This document shows positions 23,270 through 33,953 of a stretch of DNA of 64,000 bases, in pieces; position 1 is the first letter of the stretch, and each line of letters starts with the position of its first letter. Both the position numbers and the translations under genes were made by a program. The stretch is taken from NCBI GenBank assembly GCA_030737875.1, contig CM060912.1, positions 881,973,199 through 882,037,198 on the forward strand, in the 5' to 3' direction. The notes under the pieces are model-generated. The model had not been told where the DNA came from. It made no database searches and worked only from the letters and a program-made list of their open reading frames with translations. The DNA is from Allium sativum. Its lineage: Eukaryota > Streptophyta > Magnoliopsida > Asparagales > Amaryllidaceae.

Positions 23270-23625
23270 ATATAATGAATATTGAAAAGTGATTTCAAAA
23301 TTAAATATTTTGAAATGAAATTCAAATTGAATTAGATTAAAATTCGAATTGAATAGGAAGCGAATTTGAATTCGAATAAAATAGAAATGAATTCAAATTG
23401 AATTAAATTGAAATTGAAATTTAAAACGAACTGAAATTGGATTGAAATCAATTTGAAACGAATTCGAATTGAATCAAATAGAAGGTAAATTCGAATTGAA
23501 TTGAATTGAAACGAATTTGAATTTGAATTGAATTGAAATGAACTCGAATTGAATTGAAATCAAATCGATTTGAAATTGAAGATGAAGTTGAAATTGTTTT
23601 GAAACGAATGTAGAACTATTTATAA
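23270..23625 (+). repeat. Low-complexity AATTGAA/GAATTC stretch in A LTR
   Basis: Degenerate runs of AAATTGAATT and GAATTCGAATT. The matching block in C (54780-55060) gives a spurious periodic protein frame. Followed at about 23655-23687 by a TA-rich palindrome before ATAATGGCCTGA, which recurs in all A, B and C LTRs. Confidence 0.7.
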
Positions 23626-25214
23626 AATTCGTTTTAAAAGGAAATCGACGAAATATATACAATATATATATATTATATATATATAATGGCCTGAGTAGAA
23701 CGCGCCGCGCCGCGGCAGTTCGTGAATTTCAACCATTGACTTCGAATTGACGTTGCGGGAGATCCGACCGTTGGATTCTGCTAAAACCGGAACCGTTGGG
23801 TTCGTATCGAAAAGAGCATTCCAAGGAATATTAGAAATTTGAAATCTAACAGTTGGATTTGTAATTATGTCCAAACCAAATTCGAAAAAGGTCGCTGTAA
23901 GTGCAGTTCGATGGCCGTTATTGGAAATCGACTGTACGGGTCTTGATAAAATTATTAAAAATATTAATAATTTGTGTAAAATCATAATATGTGAATTGGA
24001 AAGAACTGGGGTGAAAAACTCCACATTTGAAAAGACAAAAATAGATTTTTGTCGAAATGAACTAGTTTTGAACTAGAATTAAAATCAATTTATTTGTGAA
24101 ATAAATAAATTGAATATGAAATTGATTTTAAAAATAATCAATATTCCCAATACGTGGATTGGACTGGAGTTGAATCGAAATTATCTTCGGGATATTTCGA
24201 TGTTGGATTTCGTGACTATACAGATACTGTTATGGGAATTTGAAAGATATATTTTATATCGTTATTTCCAATACGATATATGTTGGTTTCAGAATTTGAT
24301 ATTGAATATAAGCCGATATATTTTCTATTCAGAGCCTTGTATTTAATATCAAATGTGATTTGGGTTTGTCGTGAATCGTGTTTTAGAAGACATTGGTTCT
24401 TTAACCCAGTTAAAGACATAATATTGATTTTTGAGAAGATTAAAACTAAATGGATTTTTAATGAATCTTTAATTAGATTAGAAAGTGAATTGATAATTTA
24501 AATTATCAAATCTGAAAAGTGATCGAGAGTGGAGTATCACCAGTTTTGCTCCAAAGCGATAGTTAAATCTTTAATTAGATTTGAACGTGAAATGGTAATT
24601 AATTTTACCGATAACACCGTGGTGTTAGATATGGAGTATCACCAGTTTTGCTCCATGGGATATATAGGTTGGGATTGGGAAATAAAACAAATAATTACTT
24701 CGGTGTGGTTCGCTAATCTCGACTAGTTAGAAATGATATCCAAGGGAAGATCAAAGAATAAATTTAGAAGAATTTATCTTGGATAAAATTAATGGGAACC
24801 TTTCCCCAAGAATGTGATTTTGTGAATAAAAGAATATTCTGAATTGGAATGAGGCGTTCATTGTGTTTGTGTAACATTTGTTTATTATATATACGTGGGT
24901 TATTCAGAAAGGCCGGGTTATACCCATTCTGAATAACCGATTCGACGAGATGTCGAAGATGAAGATGGTGGTTGAAGACCGGAAGTCTTCACATCGTTTG
25001 GGTGATTATTGATGATCTTGATTGGGCTGTACACCCAAGATGAGGGAAACAGTTGGTGATCGTCCAGACGTACTTGGAGATCGATGGATATGCGGGGAAA
25101 GTGCCTCCGGTTTCGTTCAGACCCAGAACGAACTTGTAAATGGATTGTGTGTCTGACATTGGATTTTATTCTGTGTTGATTGATCTCTATTAAATATACA
25201 TCTGTTTGGCGGTG

Positions 25215-25266
25215 GAGAATTTATTCTCTTGCTTAACGCCCTTCTCTGAGACGTACGAGCTCAGAG
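25215..25266 (+). promoter_or_regulatory. A/C-specific double hairpin
   Basis: GAGAAT-TT-ATTCTC (25215-25228) and CTCTGAG-(9 nt)-CTCAGAG (25244-25266). They lie in a segment of about 85 bp present in A (also 40182-40233) and C (53127-53149 and 60792-60814 for the second hairpin) but absent at the same place in B and E. Confidence 0.55.
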
Positions 25267-25912
25267 GTTGTATATCGATGGACATCAGTCGCATGGAGTG
25301 AATTGCCAGTGTGGCACGCATAAGTGGCAATTGATCAGGGCTTCTGTTGAAAAACAAAGTCTTGTGGTTGATGATCAAAGCACGGCCTGTGTGGCATAGC
25401 TTTGTGTATAACGTGAATTCGCGAGCCTCACACCTCGGTATGAGTCAAAAACGGGATACGGGCCCAAGGAGTGCACGACGTTTCTTTCTAGCTAGGGTGG
25501 TGTCAGTGACCTACCAGCCCTGACATTTATATACTTTTCACCTGTGTGGTTGTTGGATACGAGGCGCCTCGGATATAGGTCTGTAAGGACCGGGAAACGT
25601 GTGTTCAGGAATTGCCAATCCTCAAAAGTAAGAGAGGACCGGCCTTGGAGGATCCAGGGATTGCTGTGTGCGGTCCCGAGGCATTTGCTAGAGTGTCTCG
25701 AACGCGGAGAGGAGCTTGCCCCTTGCCTCGGCTCATGACGGAAATCCAATTTCCAATACGTGATATTGCGGTTTTAATTGTAGAACTAGTAGGGCGACAT
25801 GATATATGGTACCCATGCCGTCTATGATTTATATTTATGATTGAAATTGTTTTGACACTATACACCTATTATAGTATCAAGTGATTTGTTTTAAACGTAC
25901 CAAGCATGTTTG

Positions 25913-25984
25913 GCTATTATAAGGGAAAACCCTATCCTCCAGCTTGCGTTGCGTTGTGTGATGGGACCTGGGTCTTATAATAGC
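25913..25984 (+). promoter_or_regulatory. Distal LTR stem in A, 11 bp (5' LTR)
   Basis: GCTATTATAAG (25913-25923) pairs with CTTATAATAGC (25974-25984) across a conserved loop. The second A copy is 40880-40951, and C has it at 52405-52476. E has a compensated variant. F inserted immediately beside the right arm. Confidence 0.6.
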
Positions 25985-25989
25985 TTCAT
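25985..25989. repeat. Target-site duplication of F, left copy
   Basis: TTCAT before TGTAACACC. The right copy is 33334-33338. The uninterrupted site is seen in the other A LTR near 40952. Confidence 0.95.
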
Positions 25990-26244
25990 TGTAACACCCC
26001 GGATTTTTCCGTTAACAGTAAATTAACAAATTAAAGTATAATTAAATTGTAACAGAAAAATTAAGGGAAACGGACATCACCATTGCGTTCGTCTCGGAAT
26101 TCTGCTTGAGATAGAGTCCGAGTTTGCGCAAAACGGATAACGTATGAAGAAGATATCTTTAATTTAAATATTACAGCAAAACATGAAAAAAGAGAAGTAA
26201 GGAGAGGAAAATAATTATTATTGTTCTAAGACTTATTAACAAAA

Positions 26245-26318
26245 TCCTCTGTAGCTCAGTTGGTTAAGGCATTGGATTTGTAGCATGGAGGTCGGGGGTT
26301 CGAACCCCGGCGGCGACA
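26245..26318 (+). other. tRNA-derived segment with A and B boxes in F LTR
   Basis: TAGCTCAGTTGG (26252-26263) fits the A box and GGTTCGAACCC (26297-26307) the B box of RNA polymerase III promoters, with tRNA-like spacing. The anticodon region resembles TTTGTAG, like tRNA-Thr(TGT). The acceptor arms do not pair and the T stem is imperfect, so it is not a functional tRNA gene. The segment looks like a SINE head or tRNA relic. The second copy is at 31456-31529. Antisense frames here are tRNA-complement artefacts. Confidence 0.6.
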
Positions 26319-26700
26319 TAATTTTTATCTCTGTTTTAGAGAGGGCCAACTGAGCATGCAAATACATGTACGTATACAAATTCAAATTTTGAAAGGATAA
26401 GAACGTACATATAAGGAAATAAAGAAAATATATGTATATATATGAGAATATATATATATATATATGCAAAAATATATGTATACAATAGATAAAATTCAAA
26501 TAGACTAAAACAGCTCAATTTAAAGTTTAATTTTTGAAAATCGAACCCAGTCCCTCCTGGCTGGCCTGGTCTGTGTTTGGTCGAATTTCTGTGGGTTGCT
26601 TTGTCATTAGGGCTAGGTGGCAAGTTTTTATTGGTCTCTCTTCCTAATGAATGGCTATGATCTAACGTAGCAACATCAAGGGTCCTAATCAATTCCTAAC

Positions 26701-26708
26701 CTCTATAT
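26701..26708 (+). promoter_or_regulatory. TATA box of F (5' LTR)
   Basis: CTCTATATAAACAACCC context, same as in G. The sister copy lies at about 31908-31920. Confidence 0.75.
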
Positions 26709-28126
26709 AAACAACCCTAGACTAGACCCTAATCTATTCATTCAAATTAAGAACATAGCCGTCGTGTTGCTGAGGAACGACAAAGAGTAGCCGCCAACTA
26801 GAGAGAGAATTAGGAAGAAAGTTCTAAAGCCTAAAGCAATTCAAGCAACCTAAAGCTAATCAATTCAACAAAGGAATCATATCTCTTAATTAGAGAATTT
26901 GCCGCAACCATTGTAAGTAGAGTATTACTTTGGTATGAACAAATGATTGTGTAGATATGTATGCTTGAATTGTGGCAATGAAATTCGTATTTGTGCGATT
27001 TATATACTTTTGGATATTCTGAATTATGTCATTCAATTATAAAGAACTACATGCGGTAGTTCTATGCAAATATACGTTTGGAATATTGCGCAAATTATGT
27101 AGTCTATGTTGAAGCTACATGTATGTAGTTGATTGAAATTCATGCAAGTTTGGGGCTTTGTTATTATGCCATCATGATGTCTATTTTGTGCATAAATCAT
27201 TTTGCAAGTAATTGAGACAAGTTTGGTTGTTATAGTTCATATGAAACTATGTTGGAATTTTGACACCATAATCCATGTATTAAGTCATGCTTTTGCAAAA
27301 CTTATGAATATGGCTAGGCTATGAATGATATTGGGCATAATTGAAATTCATGATTAAGTCTATCTTGTTTAAAAGAATTATATGATGACATATGTGAGAC
27401 ATGGCTAAGTTAGACACAAAAATCCCTTTTTTGCAAGTTAAAAGCAAACACCATGATTAGGAATATTTATGCATAAGTATACCATCGTTATGTGATCAAA
27501 ATTAATTATGTTGAACTATGCTTTTGTGTTAGTAACAAAGTATCCTCTTTGTAAACATGTAGAAACCTTATGAACATGACTTGTTTATATTTATGCCATG
27601 AACAAATTTAACTATACCTATGCCATGTTTATACTTATCATACCCAGTTCTTTATTCATAGACAAAGTAGTACTAGACTTACTCAGGCTTATGTCTGACT
27701 CTACTTTTCTTTCGTCTTCTTTCTTCCGTTCCCCCCCCCCCAGGTCCTCAGGGAGGGAACACAGCAGCTTGATCAGCTTTGACATCCAGCTTGAAGAAGA
27801 GAAATGTATTGCTTGGACTTTCCTGTTATGAACTATGTCTTTGGACACACTCTATGGGGCTTTTGCAGTTTATCTACGTTTTATTTATGCTTCTTTAAAT
27901 AATGTACTCAAGACAGATTATGAAAGTGTTATGTTATGTTTTTGGAAAGGATGTTGTTGTAACACATATTTGACTTTATGAAATAAAAATTTGTTGTTCT
28001 TCCGCTGTTTGCAAAATATGTGTTCTTATATCTGTCTTGTATATCTGTGACTTGTACTTATAAACCTCCACCAAAATTAGGGCATTCCCTTTGAGAGTGA
28101 CCCTAACGGAGGTGGGGTGTTTCACT

Positions 28127-28138
28127 TGGTATCAGAGC
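28127..28138 (+). promoter_or_regulatory. Primer-binding site of F (initiator tRNA-Met)
   Basis: TGGTATCAGAGC, 2 nt after the LTR end at 28124. The same primer is used by A, B, C and D. Confidence 0.95.
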
Positions 28139-28314
28139 ATAGGTTTACCAGATAAGATAAAAAGTTTTGGAAATTTATTTTCAAAAAGGAAATTTAAAGA
28201 AGCATTTTTAAAAGATAAAAATATTATTTTATTTTAAAAAGGCAAAGTCCACTCCCCAAAGCCATAGGAACTATCTCTTATCCTTCGTTTTGAATCTATC
28301 CTTTTTGTTTCAGC

Positions 28315-29940
28315 ATGTCCCAAGATCTTAACTTGCCAGAAGGGGTGCCAATACCTGGTTGGTTTAGACGGTTCTTAGAAGCAAGGGCCACTCAGCCAGG
28401 TCCTACCGTTCCTCCTCCCCCAGCGGAAGGAAATCATCCAGCTGCAGCAGCACCTTTTCCTCCACCTCCTCCTCGGGGAAACACGTTTGCTAAGATATGT
28501 AAAGATTTTAAAGCTATGGGAGGAAGGGATTTCCATGGAACTGAGTCCTTCGTAGCAGCTAGAAATTGGCTGAAAGAAACAGAGGACTTATTCATCATCT
28601 TTGAGGTAGAGGATAGACAAAAAGTACAATTGGCAATGTGGCTATTGAAGGGCGAGGCTTCCTACTGGTGGGAAGTCACTAATGCTGAAAGACCAGTGGA
28701 GACATGGGAGGACTTTAGGGCAAGGTTTGAGACTAAATTTCTCTCAGATGCGGAAAGAAGTTTGCAGTTGGAAAAATTCTTATTTCTTAAGCAAGGGGAC
28801 AAGACAGTCAGAGAATATGTGAATCAGTTCGATGAGCTGGCTAGGTTTGGGCTTGACCTAGTCAACACCCCGCACAAGAAGGCTCTCCGTTTCGTCAAAG
28901 GGTTGAATGAGCCATTACACAGTTTGGCCATGACCCATATACCCATGGGAGCCACGTATGAAAGATTTGTGCAAATGGCATTGCTGAATGAAGAGGATAA
29001 GGGCAAGAAGAAAGAGGGTTTGCAGCCCAAGAAGACAGACTTTAAGAAAGGCGGGGAAGGCAACAAAGAGAAGAGGACGTGTAATTTCTGTGGCAAAGTG
29101 GGGCACTTAGTAAAGGACTGCCGGAAAAAGAAGGCTAAGGAGAATGGTGGGTGCTTTTCGTGCGGTCAGACAGGCCACAGGGCTAAGGACTGCCCAAGGA
29201 AACGAGGACAGGGGCAGGGCACTGGATCCACCCTAGGGGCACAGGTTCATGTGCTAGAAGTGCCACCATTGCAACAGCGAGGTATAAATACTTCTGTAGA
29301 AAGTGTAGTTTATCTTTATGATCACCCCGTTCGCACTTTATTTGATTCTGGCGCATCACACTCCTTTATCTCGTCTGCTTTAGTAGAATCTCTGCACCTA
29401 AAAACTAGTATGGTAGAGGACCCCTTAATTGTTTCAAACCCAATTGGGGGCCCAGCTCATTTGTCTATGATCTGTTTGGATTTGAAAATTTCTATTCTAA
29501 GTGTTGAATTTCAATGTAGTGCCTTTGTTTTAGGCTTTTCGGGGTATGGTTTGATTTTGGGTATGGATTGGCAATCCAGTAATGGGGCCATCCTTGATTG
29601 TGAGAAAAGGGTTGTTAGGCTCCTAACCCAGCTCGGTAATACTTTGGAAATTTCTTGTAATCCCTCGTATGCGGTTATGCTTAGTTATCTTGAATCGCTA
29701 GATGCCTCCGTTGAAAATTTGCAATCAGTTAGAGTGGTCCGGGAATATCCGGATGTCTTCGAAGAGGTGAAGGGCTTGCCTCCGAAGCGGGAAATAGACT
29801 TCCGCATATATCTTGTAGATAATGCAAAGCCCGTTGCGTTGCCCGTTAGACACATGGCTCCACGAGAAAGAAAAGAGCTCAGTAAACAGATTAAAGAGCT
29901 TCTAGAGAAGGGGTTCATTAGGTGGAGCATTTCAGAATAG
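28315..29940 (+). CDS. gag-pro: Gag-protease polyprotein of F (Ty3/gypsy, Tekay/Del-like), with truncated RT start
   Basis: 541 codons from an ATG about 175 nt after the PBS. A proline-rich N-terminus (about residues 29-53) precedes a Retrotrans_gag capsid domain (about 70-225; FHGTESFVAARNWL, WEDFRARFETKFL). A basic linker leads to two CX2CX4HX4C zinc knuckles (C256-C269 and C280-C293) for RNA binding. A retropepsin-like aspartic protease follows, with catalytic DSGA at 344-347 and LILGMDW at 413-419. The last 50 residues are the start of reverse transcriptase (PDVFEEVKGLPPKREIDF, then EKGFIR), ended by TAG where the family has an SPW-like motif. Capsid and protease look complete, so the product could still form particles and process Gag. 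Polymerase function is lost. This resembles gag-only (TR-GAG-like) elements. Confidence 0.93.
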   Translation: MSQDLNLPEGVPIPGWFRRFLEARATQPGPTVPPPPAEGNHPAAAAPFPPPPPRGNTFAKICKDFKAMGGRDFHGTESFVAARNWLKETEDLFIIFEVEDRQKVQLAMWLLKGEASYWWEVTNAERPVETWEDFRARFETKFLSDAERSLQLEKFLFLKQGDKTVREYVNQFDELARFGLDLVNTPHKKALRFVKGLNEPLHSLAMTHIPMGATYERFVQMALLNEEDKGKKKEGLQPKKTDFKKGGEGNKEKRTCNFCGKVGHLVKDCRKKKAKENGGCFSCGQTGHRAKDCPRKRGQGQGTGSTLGAQVHVLEVPPLQQRGINTSVESVVYLYDHPVRTLFDSGASHSFISSALVESLHLKTSMVEDPLIVSNPIGGPAHLSMICLDLKISILSVEFQCSAFVLGFSGYGLILGMDWQSSNGAILDCEKRVVRLLTQLGNTLEISCNPSYAVMLSYLESLDASVENLQSVRVVREYPDVFEEVKGLPPKREIDFRIYLVDNAKPVALPVRHMAPRERKELSKQIKELLEKGFIRWSISE

Positions 29941-30015
29941 GGCACTCCAGGAGTGTTCGCCACTAAGGATGAAGGTTCATTTCACTTATGCATGAGTTGT
30001 AAAGAATCACCTTAG
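29941..30015 (+). pseudogene. Reverse transcriptase remnant after the stop
   Basis: The frame of the preceding ORF continues past TAG as GTPGVFATKDEGSFHLCM, recognisable as the reverse transcriptase motif normally reading GAPVLFVKKKDGSFR. It then stops again. The rest of the RT domain, including the catalytic YVDD box, is absent. Confidence 0.8.
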
Positions 30016-30284
30016 TAAGTACATTTGGCAACATAGTTGGACTTAGGAAGGGACTCCCTTGTGACCTAAAAGGAGTCCATCATGCTTAGTTTCCTAGAAT
30101 CATATGTGGTGGTTGGGTTGATTAATTCTTTGGGTGTCAGTCTGATGTTGATTTCGGTCTTCGGGGCTGATGCTTAGAGAGTTCTTCTCCTAATCAATAT
30201 ATATGTGGCATAGATTTCCAGTTTTGACATTGCCTAATGGGCACAAAATTTTTACTTGCTTCTATCATTCGACTATACCTTTAG
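30016..30284 (+). other. Filler across the pol deletion of F
   Basis: This joins the RT start to the integrase end in place of about 3 kb of pol. Part of it (30110-30197) resembles LTR segments of B (45443-45533 and 45705-45790) and E (14962-15060, minus), with CTGATGTTG and CTTCGGGG cores, in the same transcript sense. The remainder is unrecognised. Confidence 0.5.
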
Positions 30285-30653
30285 GTAGGACCATTTCCTA
30301 TCATTGAGAAAATTTGGAAAATGACCTATAGATTAGAGCTACCCGAGAAATTGGCCGGAGTCCACAACGTTTTTCATGTTTCACATCTCCGAAAATGTCT
30401 ACATGAGTCTGCTGAAGTGGTAGAGCCAAATATCCTCGAAGAGGCCGAAGTGGAACGCGAAGCAACCATAAGAAAAGTTCCAACCCGCATACTAGGAACG
30501 GAAGTGAAGAAGCTACGCAACCGCGAAGTCAAACTCGTCAAAGTTCAGTGGTGCGACGCCGAGGGAGACGCGACTTGGGAAACTGAAGCTAGAATACGCA
30601 CTGCTTACCCTTTTCTTTTCGAGGGTACGTCCTTGATCTTTCTTTTTCCTTAA
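30285..30653 (+). pseudogene. Integrase C-terminal fragment of F (Tekay-like)
   Basis: Reads VGPFPIIEKIWKMTYRLELP, then GVHNVFHVSHLRKC, then a tail with RILGTEVKKLRN, LVKVQW and ATWETEARIRTAYPFLF. This is the GPF/Y module and C-terminal tail typical of Tekay/Del chromoviruses. The integrase zinc-binding and DDE catalytic parts are missing, and a stop codon precedes the first conserved residue. It ends at TAA 30651-30653. Confidence 0.85.
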
Positions 30654-31200
30654 GTTGCGCTTTTATCTATCTTTTTAGGAATATCTCCTCGACCTTATCT
30701 TTTAGATAGAAAACTTTTGGATGAAAACATGTAATTGAAACATGTTATGTATGATGGTTGCAAGTGGTTGCAAGTGATTGCTAGTAGTTGCTCGTGGCTG
30801 CATATACACACACAATCTAGGTTTTAGATCGGCTGCATATATGTTTGCACTCGTATATGGTTGAATTGTAATGTGTTGTCATATGGATGTTGCATTTGTA
30901 TGAAAGATTGTGCACCCATGTAGAATCATGAATAGGAAAAAATCTGCATACATAATGGATACATGGCACTTACATGATTCGCATTAAGGAGGTCAACTGA
31001 ATCAGTAGACCGCCTGATTTTGCATTAGATAAGTTCATGAACACACACACTTCGCATATGATCATGAAGCATTAGAAGTCTTTTAAGGACAATGGATGCT
31101 CGTGTTTGATGGATGAGTAGATGGATGATTGAATGTTAGGATTTACATTCTTCCTAAACTTGAAGATTTCGGGGACGAAATCCTTTTAAGTGGGGGAGAA
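30654..31200 (+). other. 3' untranslated region and PPT of F
   Basis: A non-coding stretch of about 550 bp with tandem GTTGCAAGTGATTG-type units near 30760-30800. It ends in GGGGACGAAAT and the purine tract AAGTGGGGGAGAA (31188-31200) directly before the 3' LTR. The same GGACGAAA plus AAGTGGGGGAGA layout precedes the LTRs of A, B and C. Confidence 0.85.
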
Positions 31201-33333
31201 TGTAACACCCCGGATTTTTCCGTTAACAGTAAATTAACAAATTAAAGTATAATTAAATTGTAACAGAAAAATTAAGGGAAACGGACATCACCATTGCGTT
31301 CGTCTCGGAATTCTGCTTGAGATAGAGTCCGAGTTTGCGCAAAACGGATAACGTATGAAGAAGATATCTTTAATTTAAATATTACAGCAAAACATGAAAA
31401 AAGAGAAGTAAGGAGAGGAAAATAATTATTATTGTTCTAAGACTTATTAACAAAAGCCTCTGTAGCTCAGTTGGTTAAGGCATTGGATTTGTAGCATGGA
31501 GGTCGGGGGTTCGAACCCCGGCGGCGACATAATTTTTATCTCTGTTTTAGAGAGGGCCAACTGAGCATGCAAATACATGTACGTATACAAATTCAAATTT
31601 TGAAAGGATAAGAACGTACATATAAGGAAATAAAGAAAATATATGTATATATATGAGAATATATATATATATGCAAAAATATATGTATACAATAGATAAA
31701 ATTCAAATAGACTAAAACAGCTCAATTTAAAGTTTAATTTTTGAAAATCGAACCCAGTCCCTCCTGGCTGGCCTGGTCTGTGTTTGGTCGAATTTCTGTG
31801 GGTTGCTTTGTCATTAGGGCTAGGTGGCAAGTTTTTATTGGTCTCTCTTCCTAATGAATGGCTATGATCTAACCTAGCAACATCAAGGGTCCTAATCAAT
31901 TCCTAACCTCTATATAAACAACCCTAGACTAAACCCTAATCTATTCATTCAAATTAAGAACATAGCCGTCGTGTTGCTGAGGAACGACAAAGAGTAGCCG
32001 CCAACTAGAGAGAGAATTAGGAAGAAAGTTCTAAAGCCTAAAGCAATTCAAGCAACCTAAAGCTAATCAATTCAACAAAGGAATCATATCTCTTAATTAG
32101 AGAATTTGCCGCAACCATTGTAAGTAGAGTATTACTTTGGTATGAACAAATGATTGTGTAGATATGTATGCTTGAATTGTGGCAATGAAATTCGTATTTG
32201 TGCGATTTATATACTTTTGGATATTCTGAATTATGTCATTCAATTATAAAGAACTACATGCGGTAGTTCTATGCAAATATACGTTTGGAATATTGCGCAA
32301 ATTATGTAGTTTATGTTGAAGCTACATGTATGTAGTTGATTGAAATTCATGCAAGTTTGGGGCTTTGTTATTATGCCATCATGATGTCTATTTTGTGCAT
32401 AAATCATTTTGCAAGTAATTGAGACAAGTTTGGTTGTTATAGTTCATATGAAACTATGTTGGAATTTTGACACCATAATCCATGTATTAAGTCATGCTTT
32501 TGCAAAACTTATGAATATGGCTAGGCTATGAATGATATTGGGCATAATTGAAATTCATGATTAAGTCTATCTTGTTTAAAAGAATTATATGATGACATAT
32601 GTGAGACATGGCTAAGTTAGACACAAAAATCCCTTTTTTGCAAGTTAAAAGCAAACACCATGATTAGGAATATTTATGCATAAGTATACCATCGTTATGT
32701 GATCAAAATTAATTATGTTGAACTATGCTTTTGTGTTAGTAACAAAGTATCCTCTTTGTAAACATGTAGAAACCTTATGAACATGACTTGTTTATATTTA
32801 TTCCATGAACAAATTTAACTATACCTATGCCATGTTTATACTTATCATACCCAGTTCTTTATTCATAGACAAAGTAGTACTAGACTTACTCAGGCTTATG
32901 TCTGACTCTACTTTTCTTTCGTCTTCTTTCTTCCGTTCCCCCCCCCCCCCAGGTCCTCAGGGAGGGAACACAGCAGCTTGATCAGCTTTGACATCCAGCT
33001 TGAAGAAGAGAAATGTATTGCTTGGACTTTCCTGTTATGAACTATGGCTTTGGACACACTCTATGGGGCTTTTGCAGTTTATCTACATTTTATTTATGCT
33101 TCTTTAAATAATGTACTCAAGACAGATTATGAAAGTGTTATGTTATGTTTTTGGAAAGGATGTTGTTGTAACACATATTTGACTTTATGAAATAAAAATT
33201 TGTTGTTCTTCCGCTGTTTGCAAAATATGTGTTCTTATATCTGTCTTGTATATCTGTGACTTGTACTTATAAACCTCCACCAAAATTAGGGCATTCCCTT
33301 TGAGAGTGACCCTAACGGAGGTGGGGTGTTTCA
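31201..33333 (+). mobile_element. Element F, 3' LTR (2133 bp)
   Basis: A near-identical copy of 25990-28124, ending in GGGTGTTTCA and followed by the TSD TTCAT (33334-33338). It contains the second tRNA-like segment (31456-31529). The donor-like site is at 32120 and the acceptor-like site at 32952. Confidence 0.95.
31456..31529 (+). other. tRNA-derived segment, second copy (F 3' LTR)
   Basis: A box 31463-31474 and B box 31508-31518, identical to the 5' LTR copy apart from one substitution just upstream. Confidence 0.6.
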
Positions 33334-33338
33334 TTCAT
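33334..33338. repeat. Target-site duplication of F, right copy
   Basis: TTCAT, repeating 25985-25989. The LTR of A resumes here. Confidence 0.95.
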
Positions 33339-33853
33339 TTTTCCAAAAAGCATTGCGTTGTTTTGTTATATGCACTAGTATTCTTGGGAGGAAACCCGTT
33401 CCGTGTTATACGGCGTGGTCCCTTGAATTACTATCTTTAAAGTAAAGTTTTAAATAACTGTTTTAGTTCTCACACCAGTCACATGATTGACCTGAAGTTT
33501 ATTGTTTTAACCTAAACTCTGGGTGCCCCTATTTTCCACACGGGCAGCTAGTAGTTTTGGTTTTGCAGATTTATATTCACAGGGTCCTGATTAACAGCTG
33601 GAACAATGCTCGGAAAGCTCTGTATCCGTGTATCACTTTCAGTTGTATTTTGTATATTTTTCCGCTGCTGTGTAATTTATTGTAATCTTTGATATTTATC
33701 AAATGTAATTTATTCATTTATACTCTGTATATTCTTGTATCTGATGGAATTGTTGTAATAACAATGAAATGTTCTTCTGTATGCGTTCTATTTTGTCTTG
33801 TCCTCAATTCTATCCGTGCTTTCCTTCACGGGGAAGTTCGGGTCGTCTCAGTT

Positions 33854-33865
33854 TGGTATCAGAGC
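33854..33865 (+). promoter_or_regulatory. Primer-binding site of A (initiator tRNA-Met)
   Basis: TGGTATCAGAGC, 3 nt after the LTR end. Confidence 0.95.
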
Positions 33866-33925
33866 TTTGGTTTACAGAGCTCGAGAACAAGACACATTAG
33901 AACCATGCGAAAGAATTCATCAGAT

Positions 33926-33946
33926 ATTGGATTAGTAATATCCAAT
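33926..33946 (+). promoter_or_regulatory. Post-PBS hairpin 1 of A, loop TAGTAAT
   Basis: ATTGGAT-TAGTAAT-ATCCAAT, a perfect 7-bp stem. C has the same hairpin (59447-59467, minus). B keeps GGAT/ATCC (47798-47812) and D has GGGT/ACCC with the same loop. Confidence 0.7.
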
Positions 33947-33953
33947 TAGAATG

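Larger units (their letters stand above)
25990..28124 (+). mobile_element. Element F, 5' LTR (2135 bp)
   Basis: TGTAACACCCC to GGGTGTTTCA. It differs from the 3' LTR (31201-33333) at roughly ten sites plus short AT and C-run length changes, so F is the youngest insertion here. It contains a tRNA-like segment, a TATA box at 26701-26708, a strong donor-like GTAAGT after CATT (26913), and a pyrimidine tract with CAG|G at 27743. This suggests an 831-nt leader intron. The C-run is one base longer in the 3' LTR. Confidence 0.95.
19932..33850 (+). mobile_element. Element A, 5' LTR (about 6.6 kb, split by F)
   Basis: Runs from TGTAATAACC to GGGTCGTCTCA. Without F (25990-33333) and one TSD copy it is about 6.57 kb and aligns throughout with 34892-41465, with only a few percent differences, many at CpG. 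The order is: start region with repeated GACGAAA modules, palindrome, GC-rich leader, AT hairpin array, donor hairpin, two small hairpins, CATGTGTTGA array, AATTC/GAATT low-complexity stretch, AACGGTTGGAT module, distal 11-bp stem, and end. I see no protein gene in 6.6 kb. Confidence 0.9.

Noticed and set aside
23620..24024. Antisense frame (..NGHRTALT..) present in A, B and C LTRs
   Set aside because: It tracks a conserved AACGGTTGGAT/AGTGCAGTTCGATGGCC module, runs against the element's sense, has stops in E, and shows no domain. A codon-substitution test across copies would settle it.
26245..26318. Functional tRNA gene
   Set aside because: The acceptor arms do not pair, and the anticodon and T stems have mismatches. 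Only the A and B boxes are intact.
26236..26692. Antisense frames of 87-150 codons over the F LTR tRNA-like segment (also 31447-31899)
   Set aside because: The PGFEP...LSYRG pattern is the usual artefact of translating the complement of a tRNA-like sequence.
28824..29106. Minus-strand frames overlapping gag-pro
   Set aside because: Shadows of the well-supported gag-protease frame on the plus strand.
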